Assembly: GCF_002811945.1 (NCBI RefSeq)
Contig: NZ_NPDX01000004.1
Location: 124,001-188,000 of the forward strand
Length of the DNA stretch: 64,000 nucleotides
Direction of reading: 5' to 3'
Source of the DNA: Leptospira harrisiae
GTDB lineage: Bacteria > Spirochaetota > Leptospiria > Leptospirales > Leptospiraceae
Position 1 is the first letter of the stretch; each line of letters begins with the position of its first letter. The translations under genes and the position numbers were made by a program. Shown in pieces: positions 1 to 9,399 of this stretch. The notes under the pieces were generated by a model. That model did not search any database and had not been told where the DNA came from. It worked only from the letters and a program-made list of their open reading frames with translations.

Positions 1-144
1 GACTTGTAATGAGTAAACTAGTGCAGCTAATTTGTCTGCATTTCGGCCTACTAAAATTAATTCTTCTTGTGATTTTGCAAAGGAATGAGCGCATACCCTT
101 CCGATTCCATCGGTAGCACCAGTAACAACAATTGTTTTCTTCAT
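1..144 (-). CDS. SDR-family oxidoreductase, N-terminal fragment cut by window edge
   Basis: Only the first 48 codons are inside the window. The reverse-strand reading begins MKKTIVVTGATDGIGRV, which contains the glycine-rich TGxxxGIG cofactor-binding motif of short-chain dehydrogenases. It continues with a basic segment (VGRNADKL) typical of the second beta strand, where NADP preference is often set. The start codon overlaps the stop of the upstream histidine kinase in an ATGA arrangement (141-144), so the two are probably translationally coupled. Substrate and full length cannot be judged. The family call rests on the motif alone but is clear. Confidence 0.85.
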   Translation of the reverse strand, partial: MKKTIVVTGATDGIGRVCAHSFAKSQEELILVGRNADKLAALVYSLQV

Positions 145-1922
145 GAGATGATCTCCTCTTTCATTTTTTTGGGGATGGTAAAAACGAATCTCGAACCAGA
201 AACTCCATCACTATCTGCATACATAGTTCCACCGTTGACCGTAACAAATTCATGGCAAAGCAAAAGACCAATTCCGTTCCCAGTTTCACCCTGTGTCCCG
301 GTTGACTTAATCACTTCCCCAACTTTGAATAGTTTGTCTAAGATGGCTTTCGACATACCTACTCCTGAGTCGATGACTGAAACCTGCCAATCGTCACCTA
401 AATCAATTGTCTCTATAAGAATTTTTCCATTGTTATGGCTAAACTTCAGTGCATTCGAAACTAAGTTTCTAATGACAGTAATGATCATTCGATCATCACA
501 AAATACCATCGCATGAGAAGGAACATTTACATCCAAACCAATCCCTTTATTCGAAGCACTCAGAGCAAAAAGCTCTAAACACTCCTTTACAATGTTATCC
601 AAACGATAGTAATGAGGTCGATATTCTTCTTGACCCCTTTGTAACTTAGACCATTCCAATAGGTTCTCTAATAAGGAAAAAACAGATTCTGTAGCATCCA
701 CTAAAGATTGAGTCATACCAGCGAGGGCATCTTCTTTCTTTTTCATGTCCTCATTTAATACTTTGAGTAACATTTTAATGCCAGCGAGAGGGCCACGTAA
801 ATCATGTGAGATGATTGATAAAAAACGATCTTTGGTTCCATTCGCAACCATTAACTCACGATTGACACTTACCATTTGTTTTTCTAAGTTTCGTTGTTCA
901 GTAATATCTCTAAACACAATAACCATACCAATTTTTTTGCGATTGGAATCTCTTATTTGTTTTGCAGTCACTTCCCAATATTTTTCATCTTTTTCCCAAA
1001 TCCATTTTGTAAGTGTTTTTTTATCAGACAAATGATCGAGTTTAGAAATGATTCCAGGAGCGGATGCGAAAAAATATTTATACGACAGTAGTGTAGAGTT
1101 CTTATTAGAAATTTGGAACAAATGTTCCGCCGACATATTCCAATCAACAATACGATTATTGAAATCAAGGATCACTACAGCTTCGTCCAACTCATCAACA
1201 ATTTCACCACGCACCAATGGTACGAGATCAAACATTCTGTAGTATCCAATTGCAAAAAAAATCAAAATCACCTGCATCGTACTCATTACAGCTGTAATGT
1301 TGAGACCGGGTAAAGGACGGAAACCTAACTTATGTAAAATTGCTGTGACCCAAATGAACAAGTAGGAGACTAAGATTAACAGATACCTTCGGCGTTCGGT
1401 AGATTTAGAAACAAAAATCCCTTTGATTAATAAATATGCGACAAATGCGGACCAGAAAAAAGAAAAAAAGTAAGATACTATAAACCCACCGACATTCGTT
1501 TCCTGAATCCACTGGATTCTTCCATTGATATTTACTAAATATGTATCGAGTGTTAAAGTTTTAAAAATAGGATCAAGAACACAAACCGCAAGTGTAAACA
1601 GCGGCTGGATTGTTAACATTACCCAAAACTTTTTCGTCAGCAAATGTCTGTTTTGTGTGAACTCAAGTGAAACAAGAACCATTCCCAAATTAGCAAGAGC
1701 AACACCTATATACAAAAAAGCAATAAAGGATCTGTGTAAAGCTGGGCTTATAAATACAAAATCAATTCCATAGAATCCGGTCCACATCATAGAACCGAAA
1801 ACTAATATTAAAAGGTATTTAACAAGATCTAGGCGGAAAGATTTTAGAACAAAAAGCCCCAATACAAGATTGAAGCTGAAAGCAAGAAATAGTAGTAAGC
1901 TATAGGGATGAAATTGCCACAA
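141..1922 (-). CDS. Membrane sensor histidine kinase with 7TM-type sensor, PAS, HisKA and HATPase domains
   Basis: This 593-residue protein has about seven hydrophobic segments in residues 1-230, like the 7TM N-terminal region found in some histidine kinases. A PAS-like segment follows (about 240-345, ending in the PAC-like FRDITEQ). The HisKA domain carries phospho-acceptor His373 in SIISHDLRGPLAG. The HATPase domain has an N box (RNLVSNALKFS), a G1 box (DSGVGM) and a G2 box (GNGIGLLL). No receiver domain is attached and no response regulator lies nearby, so the partner is unknown. Translation appears to start at a TTG one base after the bactofilin stop. The tight spacing on both sides places it in the same operon. 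The ligand sensed is not predictable. Confidence 0.93.
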   Translation of the reverse strand: MWQFHPYSLLLFLAFSFNLVLGLFVLKSFRLDLVKYLLILVFGSMMWTGFYGIDFVFISPALHRSFIAFLYIGVALANLGMVLVSLEFTQNRHLLTKKFWVMLTIQPLFTLAVCVLDPIFKTLTLDTYLVNINGRIQWIQETNVGGFIVSYFFSFFWSAFVAYLLIKGIFVSKSTERRRYLLILVSYLFIWVTAILHKLGFRPLPGLNITAVMSTMQVILIFFAIGYYRMFDLVPLVRGEIVDELDEAVVILDFNNRIVDWNMSAEHLFQISNKNSTLLSYKYFFASAPGIISKLDHLSDKKTLTKWIWEKDEKYWEVTAKQIRDSNRKKIGMVIVFRDITEQRNLEKQMVSVNRELMVANGTKDRFLSIISHDLRGPLAGIKMLLKVLNEDMKKKEDALAGMTQSLVDATESVFSLLENLLEWSKLQRGQEEYRPHYYRLDNIVKECLELFALSASNKGIGLDVNVPSHAMVFCDDRMIITVIRNLVSNALKFSHNNGKILIETIDLGDDWQVSVIDSGVGMSKAILDKLFKVGEVIKSTGTQGETGNGIGLLLCHEFVTVNGGTMYADSDGVSGSRFVFTIPKKMKEEIIS

Positions 1923-1923
1923 A

Positions 1924-2292
1924 CTAAGTCTCTTCGCTGCTTAGCATTTCACAATTCCCGTCAAATACAACGCCATCTGCAATTTGTAGTTTTGCTGTAC
2001 GAATGTTTCCTTGGACTTTTCCTGTGGATAACATTTCGAGTCTTTGTGTTGCGGTTACATTCCCAATGATGGTACCACCTACGACAACCGTACCAGCTTT
2101 GATATTTGCTTTGACTCTAGCACCTTCGCTAATTACCAGATAACCATCCGAGATGATTTCGCCAGTGAAATCACCAGAAATCTGTAAGGGTTTTTTGAAC
2201 GCCAAAGTTCCGCTAAATGCAGTTTCTTTTCCTAGAATTGTGGCAATGACTCCGTGTTCGGTGATGGTTGTTTGCATTTCTTTTTTTGACAT
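1924..2292 (-). CDS. Bactofilin (polymer-forming cytoskeletal protein)
   Basis: The 122-residue product is a single bactofilin domain. It shows repeated short beta-strand turns with hydrophobic/glycine periodicity (GDFTGEI, GYLVISEGARVKANI, GTVVVGGTIIGNV, TGKVQGNIRTAKLQI), as expected for the right-handed beta helix that polymerises without nucleotide. Bactofilins act in the cytoplasm, often membrane-associated, and influence cell shape and envelope placement; a Leptospira bactofilin has been linked to helical shape. The start has a good ribosome site (AGGA about five bases before ATG). It sits between a small TPR gene and the histidine kinase with gaps of 5 and 1 bases, so co-transcription is very likely. 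Confidence 0.92.
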   Translation of the reverse strand: MSKKEMQTTITEHGVIATILGKETAFSGTLAFKKPLQISGDFTGEIISDGYLVISEGARVKANIKAGTVVVGGTIIGNVTATQRLEMLSTGKVQGNIRTAKLQIADGVVFDGNCEMLSSEET

Positions 2293-2297
2293 AGTTC

Positions 2298-2522
2298 CTA
2301 TTTTGTTTTCATATTATAAACCCCATCCCAATCTTCTGGAGGGGGATCAGCGATATAATCATCGCAACGTTCAATGTATAGTTTCGAGGGGCCATCGCTA
2401 GGATGAATCGCTAATCCTTTTTTAAACTCTTCTTTTGCTTCTGCGAACTTTCGCGATTTGTATAACGAAAGGGCATGGTTGTAATGAACCAAAACTGCCT
2501 TCATTTTATCACTAACGATCAT
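2298..2522 (-). CDS. Small TPR-like protein with PPPxDWDG tail
   Basis: This 74-residue protein contains one TPR-like helix pair (YNHALSLYKSRKFAEAKEEF, then LAIHPSDGPSKLYIERC). It ends with a proline/acidic tail, PPPEDWDGVYNMKTK. From memory, this combination resembles the C-terminal tail of some leptospiral adenylate/guanylate cyclase-type proteins; here it stands alone. Its ATG overlaps the acpS stop codon (ATGA, 2519-2522), and the bactofilin gene follows after 5 bases. It is probably an adaptor for protein-protein contact. No enzymatic residues are visible, and the function is unknown. Confidence 0.75.
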   Translation of the reverse strand: MIVSDKMKAVLVHYNHALSLYKSRKFAEAKEEFKKGLAIHPSDGPSKLYIERCDDYIADPPPEDWDGVYNMKTK

Positions 2523-2902
2523 TTGGGCTCCTTATAAAAAATGACAACAGCTGTTGCGTAATGGTCAGCATGGCTGATGGATACGGAACTGCCAGTAAAT
2601 CCTTTCTCTCGGAAAAACTTCTCAGTTTTCCCATGGATGACTAGCGTTTTTTTACCAAAATTTGTGCCAGCAAGTTCAATCTCTCGCATATCGGCAACTT
2701 GACCTGGGCTTAAGTTGAGAGCTTTGATGACAGCTTCCTTACAGGCAAAACGGCCTGCCAAAAAAGGGACGGGGTCTTTGTGTTTGTGGCAGTATTCGAC
2801 TTCTTCGTCGGTAAAAACCCGCTTCAGGAAGCGGTCTCCGTGTTTTTCTAGGAGTTCACGGATTCTATGGTTTTCAACGATGTCGTTTCCGACGGATAAC
2901 AT
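2519..2902 (-). CDS. acpS: Holo-[acyl-carrier-protein] synthase
   Basis: AcpS transfers the 4'-phosphopantetheine arm from coenzyme A to the serine of apo-ACP, activating it for fatty-acid synthesis in the cytoplasm. The 127-residue length fits the family. The metal-binding N-terminal motif is present as SVGNDIVENHRI, with Asp in the expected place. The second signature, RFACKEAVIKAL, carries the conserved Glu and Lys. The C-terminal SISHADHYATAVV strand is also typical. The gene starts 8 bases after the giant kinase/phosphatase gene and overlaps the downstream TPR gene by four bases, so an essential lipid enzyme is embedded in a signalling operon. Confidence 0.95.
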   Translation of the reverse strand: MLSVGNDIVENHRIRELLEKHGDRFLKRVFTDEEVEYCHKHKDPVPFLAGRFACKEAVIKALNLSPGQVADMREIELAGTNFGKKTLVIHGKTEKFFREKGFTGSSVSISHADHYATAVVIFYKEPK

Positions 2903-2910
2903 AAGATGAT

Positions 2911-5900
2911 TTATTTTCGCCGAAGTTCCAAGAGTCGAGCAAATAAAATATTGTTTTCTTTATGGTATGGTCGCCTGAGTTGTACCCGTTCAGAATAATC
3001 AAAAGCCGCAGAAAAATCGCCGTTTTCATAAAGAGCTTCTGCAATATAAAAAAGAGTTAGGCTATCCGATGGATTTTTTTGCACATACTGAACTGCAAAT
3101 TCTAAAGGAAAAGCGGACATACGATGTTCGGTATAAAGGTAAATTTTTTGAACAGAAAGTGGTGCATCGTGAATGAATTCAAAATTGTTTGAGATCATTT
3201 TTTCCACCTCTTTCCATTTTTTCTGTTTATAAAGAGTGAGTGCTCGTAAATAAACAAAATGTTTTGGGTGGTTGGTTGGGACATGGATGGGTGAACCCTC
3301 TCCAGTATACTCCACACGAATTAAGGACAAATCATCGATCAATTCACCATGGCTTTTGATTGCATCACGAATTGCCTCTAAATCTCCTTGGCCTTCGTAA
3401 GTTGTTTTCAAAAACAGTTCATCATCTTCATTGACTTCCATTTCCGCTTCAGAACCGATCAAAATATCATCACGGCCGTCAGAACCTATTAGAAGTATAT
3501 CTCCCTTTTCTAATTGGAAAGTATTGATTTGAAGGGCTTTTTTGGAAGCCAAAAGTCCCAACTTCGCACAAACATAGTTATGTGGTAAAAAGAAAGTATT
3601 GTCATTCCGGTAGATAACAGGCCTTGGATGTTCAGCATTTAAAAAATAAAAGAATCCTGTTTCATCATCAATCAAACAAAGAAACATAGAGATAAGCATT
3701 GAACCGTCAAATGTTACGAGAGTATTATGTAATTCTATATAAGCATTACTCACCCATTTTTCAGGTGTGATGTCCCTAACTTCTTCTGACTGACCATTTC
3801 GTTTGATGATTGCTTCAAATACCGACCCAATAACAAGAGCACCACTGGCTCCTTGCATCGATTTTCCCATGGCATCACCATTTAAAACAACAATATACTT
3901 TTTGTTTTGTAATTGAATGGAAGATGATACACATAAATCTCCACCAATTTCGGAACTCCATTGTTTATATGAAAACTTTTTCTTTTGTTCTGTAAGGAAC
4001 TGAATTTTCATATGAGAAGAACTCGCAAGGTTTTGTGTTAATGGTTCAATGAGTAAAGATGCTAAAAAATAATCTCCATCTTGTTGTTCCTTTAATCCTT
4101 GAACTTCTGTTAATGCAAAATTTAGTTCTTTAGTTCTTTCATCTACTTTCTGTTCCAAATTGGTATAAAGAAGGGAATTCTCAATAGAAACTGCAATTTG
4201 TGAAGATAATATTTTCAAAATCTCAACTCTACCAGGAGTAAACGCATCAGTTGTTAAATTGTTTTCTAAATAAACAATACCAACCACTGTTCCATGACTT
4301 AAAATTGGATAACAAAGTAATGATTTTGGTAACGTAGATTTTACATAAGGGTCATTTTTAAAATCCCCTTCCCTTGCGGCATCTCCACAAATGACTACAA
4401 GCCCTGTTCTAACCACATAACCTATGATTTGTGAAGGGATTTTGTTTTGATTTACATAGGCCACTGGTTCAAGGAAATCGATGGCAAATGGTGTTTCTGA
4501 ATAAACAGATACAGATTCTTTTTCTGCCTCTGATTCAGCTAAAACTTGCCATCCAGAATCTGATTTAAGGATAAAGTATCCCCTCTCTGCTCCTGCATTT
4601 TCGATCAGGATTTTCATCATCTTTTCCAAGAGACGATTGAGTTGGATCTCTCCCGAAATGGTTTGAGAAGCTTTGATGACAGTGTTGATATCTAAGGAAG
4701 AACCAACATCACCAAAAATATCCTTTGTTGTGCTAAAGAGTGCCAGACTATCTGTGGAGTCTGTTCTAAAGTTTCTTCCAATATATTTTTTTAATGAAAT
4801 ATGATTCAATTCTAATTGTTTGACTTTAGACAAAAACCCATATTTACCATATCGATAATGTGCTTCCACCAAATGCAGGTTACTGTATTGTTCAAATCCA
4901 GTTTCTTTCCACATTCGAACCAAAAATTCATTGGCAATGGCTTCTTCCAATATATAACTAAATTCTCTAGCTGAAGTAATCGCTGCTTTACAAACAATCA
5001 CCGCTTGTGTTTTCTGATTTGCTAAATATAGTAATAAAGCCGATATGATTCCGTATTTGTGCCCAAAGTTTTCAGGCGAACTTTTTGCCCAAACCTTCAT
5101 TCTTTTTTCAAAAGATAATAATCGTTTCTTAAGGTTTGATTTTGTGGTTCCCGTTGGGATGATGTTATCTACAATCATCGAGAAGGCGACAAGGGCTCCT
5201 AGAAATACATGTTCAGGAACAAACATCATCCCAAACATTGCACCTTCCAAACCATCTAACTTTAAGGAGTATTCATAAGCTTTTTCTTTATCTCCGAGGA
5301 AGTATTCAATTCGTAACTTACAAAGATAATAATCAAATAATGCATTGGCGTTTCCAGTAGACAACCATTCTGCTACTATTTCAGTTTCAGCAAAGTACCG
5401 ACCCTCTAAACTCATTGGGTCTGGAGATTCACCTCGCATATTTTCGACTAACTGGAGATTAAGACGATGTACTTGGTATGCATGATTTTGACGTAAACTT
5501 AGTAACGAAGCATCATAACGAAGTTGGCTTTTATAGAGGTCTTCTAAATTTTCGCGAAACAACAAACCTTGAAAATGAATATTGTTTAATGAGTAAGAGG
5601 AATATTGTAAATCACCGGTTTCCATACCGGCAAGGAAACTATCCCAAAAAATAGAACGGCCATCTCTTGCATGATTTTTCCAAGGAGCAATCATACATGC
5701 GAACATAAATAAAGTTCGGCATTGGAATGGTTTGGCATCCAAGGTATCAAGCAAACGAACACCTAACTGACCAAATTTGAGACCATCATTATAATTTCCC
5801 AATCCAGAACCTTGGATCACACCCATGGCACAAAAACCGAAAGCACTTATCTCACACAAGCCAAATCGCAATGTGTGATTCACCAACTTCAAAACAATAA

Positions 5901-8625
5901 CAGGAAATAAATCCGGTTCTGCTAAAAATGATGGTGCAATACATGCATTCAAAAGCCGCATGATAGCAAGGTATTTAGGATCATTTGAGACAGGTAGTTG
6001 TTCCAAACTTTCAATCGAACGGTTGCCTAATTTCAATTTAAACTTAATTAACTCAGGAAGCGGAGAAAGTGAAGTTGCTTTCTTAGGTAACCTAACTCCA
6101 ACAAGCTTTAACGCTTGTTTTAATGTTTCCAATACTTCTTTCATCTTGTTTTGGGTGACAAGCATAGAAGATTGAAGTTCATAAACTAAAATTTTATCTA
6201 AATCATTCCTTACGAAACTAAGTATATAGTTAAAACTTTTTTCTGCGGCTTCAAAATTTTTGGAGAGATACGCTGACCTCGCATATGCTAAATGAAGTTT
6301 TAAGGCATCTTCATAATCAGTTTTCCATTCTTCATCTTTCATAAGTCCGACCATTCGGTCAAAGAAAGTGAAAGCAGCATCATAAGCGGAGGAATTTAGC
6401 GCTTTAAATCCTGCTTTTTCATTTAAAACTCTTAGTTCGGCTAACTCTTCGCTTCCTTTCATTTGGGAAGCACCTAAATTCAATTGGTTTACAATGGTAA
6501 ACAGGTGGTCTTCAAGTTTATATTTATAAAGGATAGAAAGATAAGTTTTCCCAATCTTATAATGAAGTTTTGCTTTTTCTTCAGGTGAAATAATTTTATA
6601 AATTGCTTCTCGAATTTTATCGTGAGTAAAATTTGCATCCTCCATTCCAAGGATCAAAAATTCTTCATTGGCAAGTGTCACCAAATCCATTGATGCTTTG
6701 TGAAAAGGTCTATCCGCAATGGTTGCATAAATATCATGCCGAAACCAGTTTCCGATACAAGCAGTTAACTTTAGAGCATCAATTAGTTCTGGAGGTTGCA
6801 GATTAATTTTATCAATGATAAGATCAATCACATTGTCAGAAATATTAACTGCATCTATTTTGTCTTTGTCCCAGGACCAATGTTCATCTGCAAAGTATAT
6901 ATATGACCTTTCATATAAGTTCTTAAACATTTCATTGACATGAAACGGATTTCCTTTTGTTTTTTTCCAAAGGACTTCTGCAATAGGGCGAATTTCCGAT
7001 TCTGGAACCATCAATGTTTCAGAAACCAGAAGAGCCACGTCACGCTCCCTTAGAGGTTCTAATCTGATCTCAGTAATCGCAATTTGCATCTCACGAAGTT
7101 CTTCAAGAAGCCTAAAAAATGGATCTGTTGGTAATACTTCATTATCACGGTATGATAAAATAATAAAAAAATGTGAAATTTCAGGGTCAGTCAGTACTTC
7201 TTTTAAAAGAAGTATACTCGAAGAATCTGCCCATTGCATATCATCTAAAAACAAAACAACCGGATGTTCTTTTGTACAAATTGTTCGCAGAAATTTTCGA
7301 AATACTAAGTGAAATCTATTTTCAGTTTCCAAACTATCTAGTTCTGGCGGCGTAGGTCTATCACCTAACAATTGTGCTAATTCAGGAACTACATCGATTA
7401 TCAATTTGGCATTAGCACCTAATGCATCAGATAAAATTGTTTTCCATTCCTTAACAGCAGATTCACTCTCAGAGAGTAATTGTCGAACGAGGCCTTGTAA
7501 TGCTAAATTAATAGCACGATATGGAATTGATTTTTTATATAAATCAAATTTACCAGAAGCGAAATATGCCTTCTCTCTTGTGACAGGCTTTTGGATTTCG
7601 TTGATCAGAGCCGATTTTCCAATTCCTGATCGGCCAGAAATTAGAAACGTTTCAATTCGACCATCTTTTGCATCGAGAAATTTTTCTTCAAAAACATGAA
7701 GTTGAGCTTCTCTTCCATATAATTTTTTAGGAATTTGGAATCGAGAAGACTTATCATTCTTTGCCAGTTCCATTTCGAAATGGTTTAGCGTTTCTCTCCC
7801 ATTTTCCAGAAGTACCGATTGGATTGCCGAAAGATCAGAGAGTAAACCAGTTGCTGTTTGGTAACGATCTTCTGGATTTTTTTCCAGAAGTTTCATGATC
7901 AAATCCGAAACAATTTTTGGCGCCCCGCTTCTATCTTTTGGTGATAGTGGAGTTTTTGCAAGGTGTGCATGCACCATTTCCAAACTATCAGTGTATAAAA
8001 AAGGAAGATCACCAGTAATTAACTGGTATAAGGTGACACCAAAAGAATAAAAGTCCGTTCTGTAATCAACTGTTCGGTTCATTCGGCCCGTTTGTTCGGG
8101 TGAAATATGAGCAAGAGTTCCTGTTAAATTCTGATTCATCGGAAGATAAAAACTTCGATGTGTCAAAAGTGTCGCTGAACCAAAATCTATTATTTTTAAT
8201 GCACCTGTGTCTGGATTGTATATGATATTTTGAGCTTTGATATCATTATGTACAATTTTAGCTTTATGAATATCAACCAACGCCCTACAAACTTCAATTG
8301 AAATATTTAAGAATGTTACAATATTGCTATATTTTCCACTTAATTGTAGTTTTGCGAGATCAGTAAACCCTACATTGGGAAACACGATTGCCACTGTATT
8401 TTGGTAAGATTCTAAATCTAGTGGCCTTAGTGTATAAGGTGAATCGATGGATCGGAGTATTTCGAATTCATTTTTAAAACGAGTAATTTCTTGGTTATCT
8501 GGGTAATCGCGATTCAATAGTTTGATCACGACAGGTTCACCGGACAGAGATTCCCCTGAATATACGGAACTTCTTTTTCCTAAATGAAGTTCCTTTAACG
8601 CTTTATATTTTCCTACAGTGAACAC
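2911..8625 (-). CDS. Multidomain Ser/Thr kinase-AAA ATPase-GAF-SpoIIE/PP2C phosphatase-TPR signalling protein
   Basis: At 1904 residues this is the largest gene in the window. Domains in order are as follows. A protein kinase domain (about 7-270) has Lys35 in VVIKLL, a catalytic loop HNDIKAQNI (Asp128; HND in place of HRD) and DFG at 147-149. An AAA/STAND-type ATPase has a Walker A motif (GRSGIGKS, 331-338) and a Walker-B-like VLFLDDMQWAD. A long helical repeat region follows, then a GAF domain and a short coiled coil. The SpoIIE-type PP2C domain has GGD, NGDAMGKS, GSDGRDD and DDLSLI metal motifs. TPR-like helices end the protein. Kinase-AAA-GAF architectures with a histidine-kinase output are known in bacteria; here the output is a phosphatase. 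No membrane segment is visible, so it is probably cytoplasmic. Targets are unknown. Confidence 0.92.
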   Translation of the reverse strand: MFTVGKYKALKELHLGKRSSVYSGESLSGEPVVIKLLNRDYPDNQEITRFKNEFEILRSIDSPYTLRPLDLESYQNTVAIVFPNVGFTDLAKLQLSGKYSNIVTFLNISIEVCRALVDIHKAKIVHNDIKAQNIIYNPDTGALKIIDFGSATLLTHRSFYLPMNQNLTGTLAHISPEQTGRMNRTVDYRTDFYSFGVTLYQLITGDLPFLYTDSLEMVHAHLAKTPLSPKDRSGAPKIVSDLIMKLLEKNPEDRYQTATGLLSDLSAIQSVLLENGRETLNHFEMELAKNDKSSRFQIPKKLYGREAQLHVFEEKFLDAKDGRIETFLISGRSGIGKSALINEIQKPVTREKAYFASGKFDLYKKSIPYRAINLALQGLVRQLLSESESAVKEWKTILSDALGANAKLIIDVVPELAQLLGDRPTPPELDSLETENRFHLVFRKFLRTICTKEHPVVLFLDDMQWADSSSILLLKEVLTDPEISHFFIILSYRDNEVLPTDPFFRLLEELREMQIAITEIRLEPLRERDVALLVSETLMVPESEIRPIAEVLWKKTKGNPFHVNEMFKNLYERSYIYFADEHWSWDKDKIDAVNISDNVIDLIIDKINLQPPELIDALKLTACIGNWFRHDIYATIADRPFHKASMDLVTLANEEFLILGMEDANFTHDKIREAIYKIISPEEKAKLHYKIGKTYLSILYKYKLEDHLFTIVNQLNLGASQMKGSEELAELRVLNEKAGFKALNSSAYDAAFTFFDRMVGLMKDEEWKTDYEDALKLHLAYARSAYLSKNFEAAEKSFNYILSFVRNDLDKILVYELQSSMLVTQNKMKEVLETLKQALKLVGVRLPKKATSLSPLPELIKFKLKLGNRSIESLEQLPVSNDPKYLAIMRLLNACIAPSFLAEPDLFPVIVLKLVNHTLRFGLCEISAFGFCAMGVIQGSGLGNYNDGLKFGQLGVRLLDTLDAKPFQCRTLFMFACMIAPWKNHARDGRSIFWDSFLAGMETGDLQYSSYSLNNIHFQGLLFRENLEDLYKSQLRYDASLLSLRQNHAYQVHRLNLQLVENMRGESPDPMSLEGRYFAETEIVAEWLSTGNANALFDYYLCKLRIEYFLGDKEKAYEYSLKLDGLEGAMFGMMFVPEHVFLGALVAFSMIVDNIIPTGTTKSNLKKRLLSFEKRMKVWAKSSPENFGHKYGIISALLLYLANQKTQAVIVCKAAITSAREFSYILEEAIANEFLVRMWKETGFEQYSNLHLVEAHYRYGKYGFLSKVKQLELNHISLKKYIGRNFRTDSTDSLALFSTTKDIFGDVGSSLDINTVIKASQTISGEIQLNRLLEKMMKILIENAGAERGYFILKSDSGWQVLAESEAEKESVSVYSETPFAIDFLEPVAYVNQNKIPSQIIGYVVRTGLVVICGDAAREGDFKNDPYVKSTLPKSLLCYPILSHGTVVGIVYLENNLTTDAFTPGRVEILKILSSQIAVSIENSLLYTNLEQKVDERTKELNFALTEVQGLKEQQDGDYFLASLLIEPLTQNLASSSHMKIQFLTEQKKKFSYKQWSSEIGGDLCVSSSIQLQNKKYIVVLNGDAMGKSMQGASGALVIGSVFEAIIKRNGQSEEVRDITPEKWVSNAYIELHNTLVTFDGSMLISMFLCLIDDETGFFYFLNAEHPRPVIYRNDNTFFLPHNYVCAKLGLLASKKALQINTFQLEKGDILLIGSDGRDDILIGSEAEMEVNEDDELFLKTTYEGQGDLEAIRDAIKSHGELIDDLSLIRVEYTGEGSPIHVPTNHPKHFVYLRALTLYKQKKWKEVEKMISNNFEFIHDAPLSVQKIYLYTEHRMSAFPLEFAVQYVQKNPSDSLTLFYIAEALYENGDFSAAFDYSERVQLRRPYHKENNILFARLLELRRK

Positions 8626-8634
8626 GAAAATTTC

Positions 8635-9399
8635 CTATCTAGCTGTTTTACCACCGTCGACCGGTATCACTGCGCCCGTGATAAAGGCTGCTCCATCAGT
8701 GGATAACCATACACAAGTTTTTGCAACTTCTTCAGGAGTTGCCATTCTACCCAATGCATAAGATTTCATTCTTTCTTTTTTTACTTCTTCGGGATTAGGA
8801 ACATTTGCGTAAAAAACATCATCCATCTCAGTTTGGATTCCACCTGGACAAAGTGCCACCACACGAATTCCAGCCGATCCATATTCCAAGGCAGCAGATT
8901 TAGTAAGCCCGATAATTCCATGTTTTGTCATGGAATAAGGACCTGCTTTTTCTTTTCCTCGAACACCAAGGGCTGAAGAGACATTGATGATCACACCACC
9001 ATTCCCTTGGCTTAGGAATTGTTTTAATTCAAATTGCATAGAAAGAAAGGTTCCTTTTAAGTTTACGTCCATCACAGAATCAAAAATATCTAATGGATAA
9101 TCCGCAGTTGTTTTTAAAACTCCTGAAATCCCAGCATTGTTCACAGCTACATCGATGGAACCATATTTAGCAACAATTGATTCAACCAAATTACGAACTG
9201 CTTCCGATTGTGTGACATCACACTTAACAAACATTCCCGTACCTCCTTGTTTTTCAAGGAGAGCCATAGTTTCTTCACCTTCTTGTTTTCTTCTTCCGCA
9301 AAATCCAACCACATAACCAGCGTTTGCAAATTCCAAAACAATTGATCTTCCAAGACCAGAAGTTCCGCCGGTCACTAGTGCTACTTTTTTTCCACTCAT
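8635..9399 (-). CDS. SDR-family oxidoreductase, FabG-like
   Basis: This 254-residue classical short-chain dehydrogenase has the cofactor motif TGGTSGLGRS near residue 10, the structural NNAGISG, and the catalytic Ser plus YSMTK (YxxxK). A C-terminal GAVIPVDGGKTAR ending matches FabG-type and related 3-oxoacyl or polyol reductases. The arginines after the second strand (GRRKQEG) suggest NADPH use. The start overlaps the stop of the upstream DUF1577-like gene (ATGA, 9396-9399), and the giant kinase gene begins 9 bases downstream. It could be a 3-oxoacyl-ACP reductase, consistent with acpS nearby, but SDR substrates cannot be read from sequence. Family certain, reaction not. Confidence 0.9.
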   Translation of the reverse strand: MSGKKVALVTGGTSGLGRSIVLEFANAGYVVGFCGRRKQEGEETMALLEKQGGTGMFVKCDVTQSEAVRNLVESIVAKYGSIDVAVNNAGISGVLKTTADYPLDIFDSVMDVNLKGTFLSMQFELKQFLSQGNGGVIINVSSALGVRGKEKAGPYSMTKHGIIGLTKSAALEYGSAGIRVVALCPGGIQTEMDDVFYANVPNPEEVKKERMKSYALGRMATPEEVAKTCVWLSTDGAAFITGAVIPVDGGKTAR

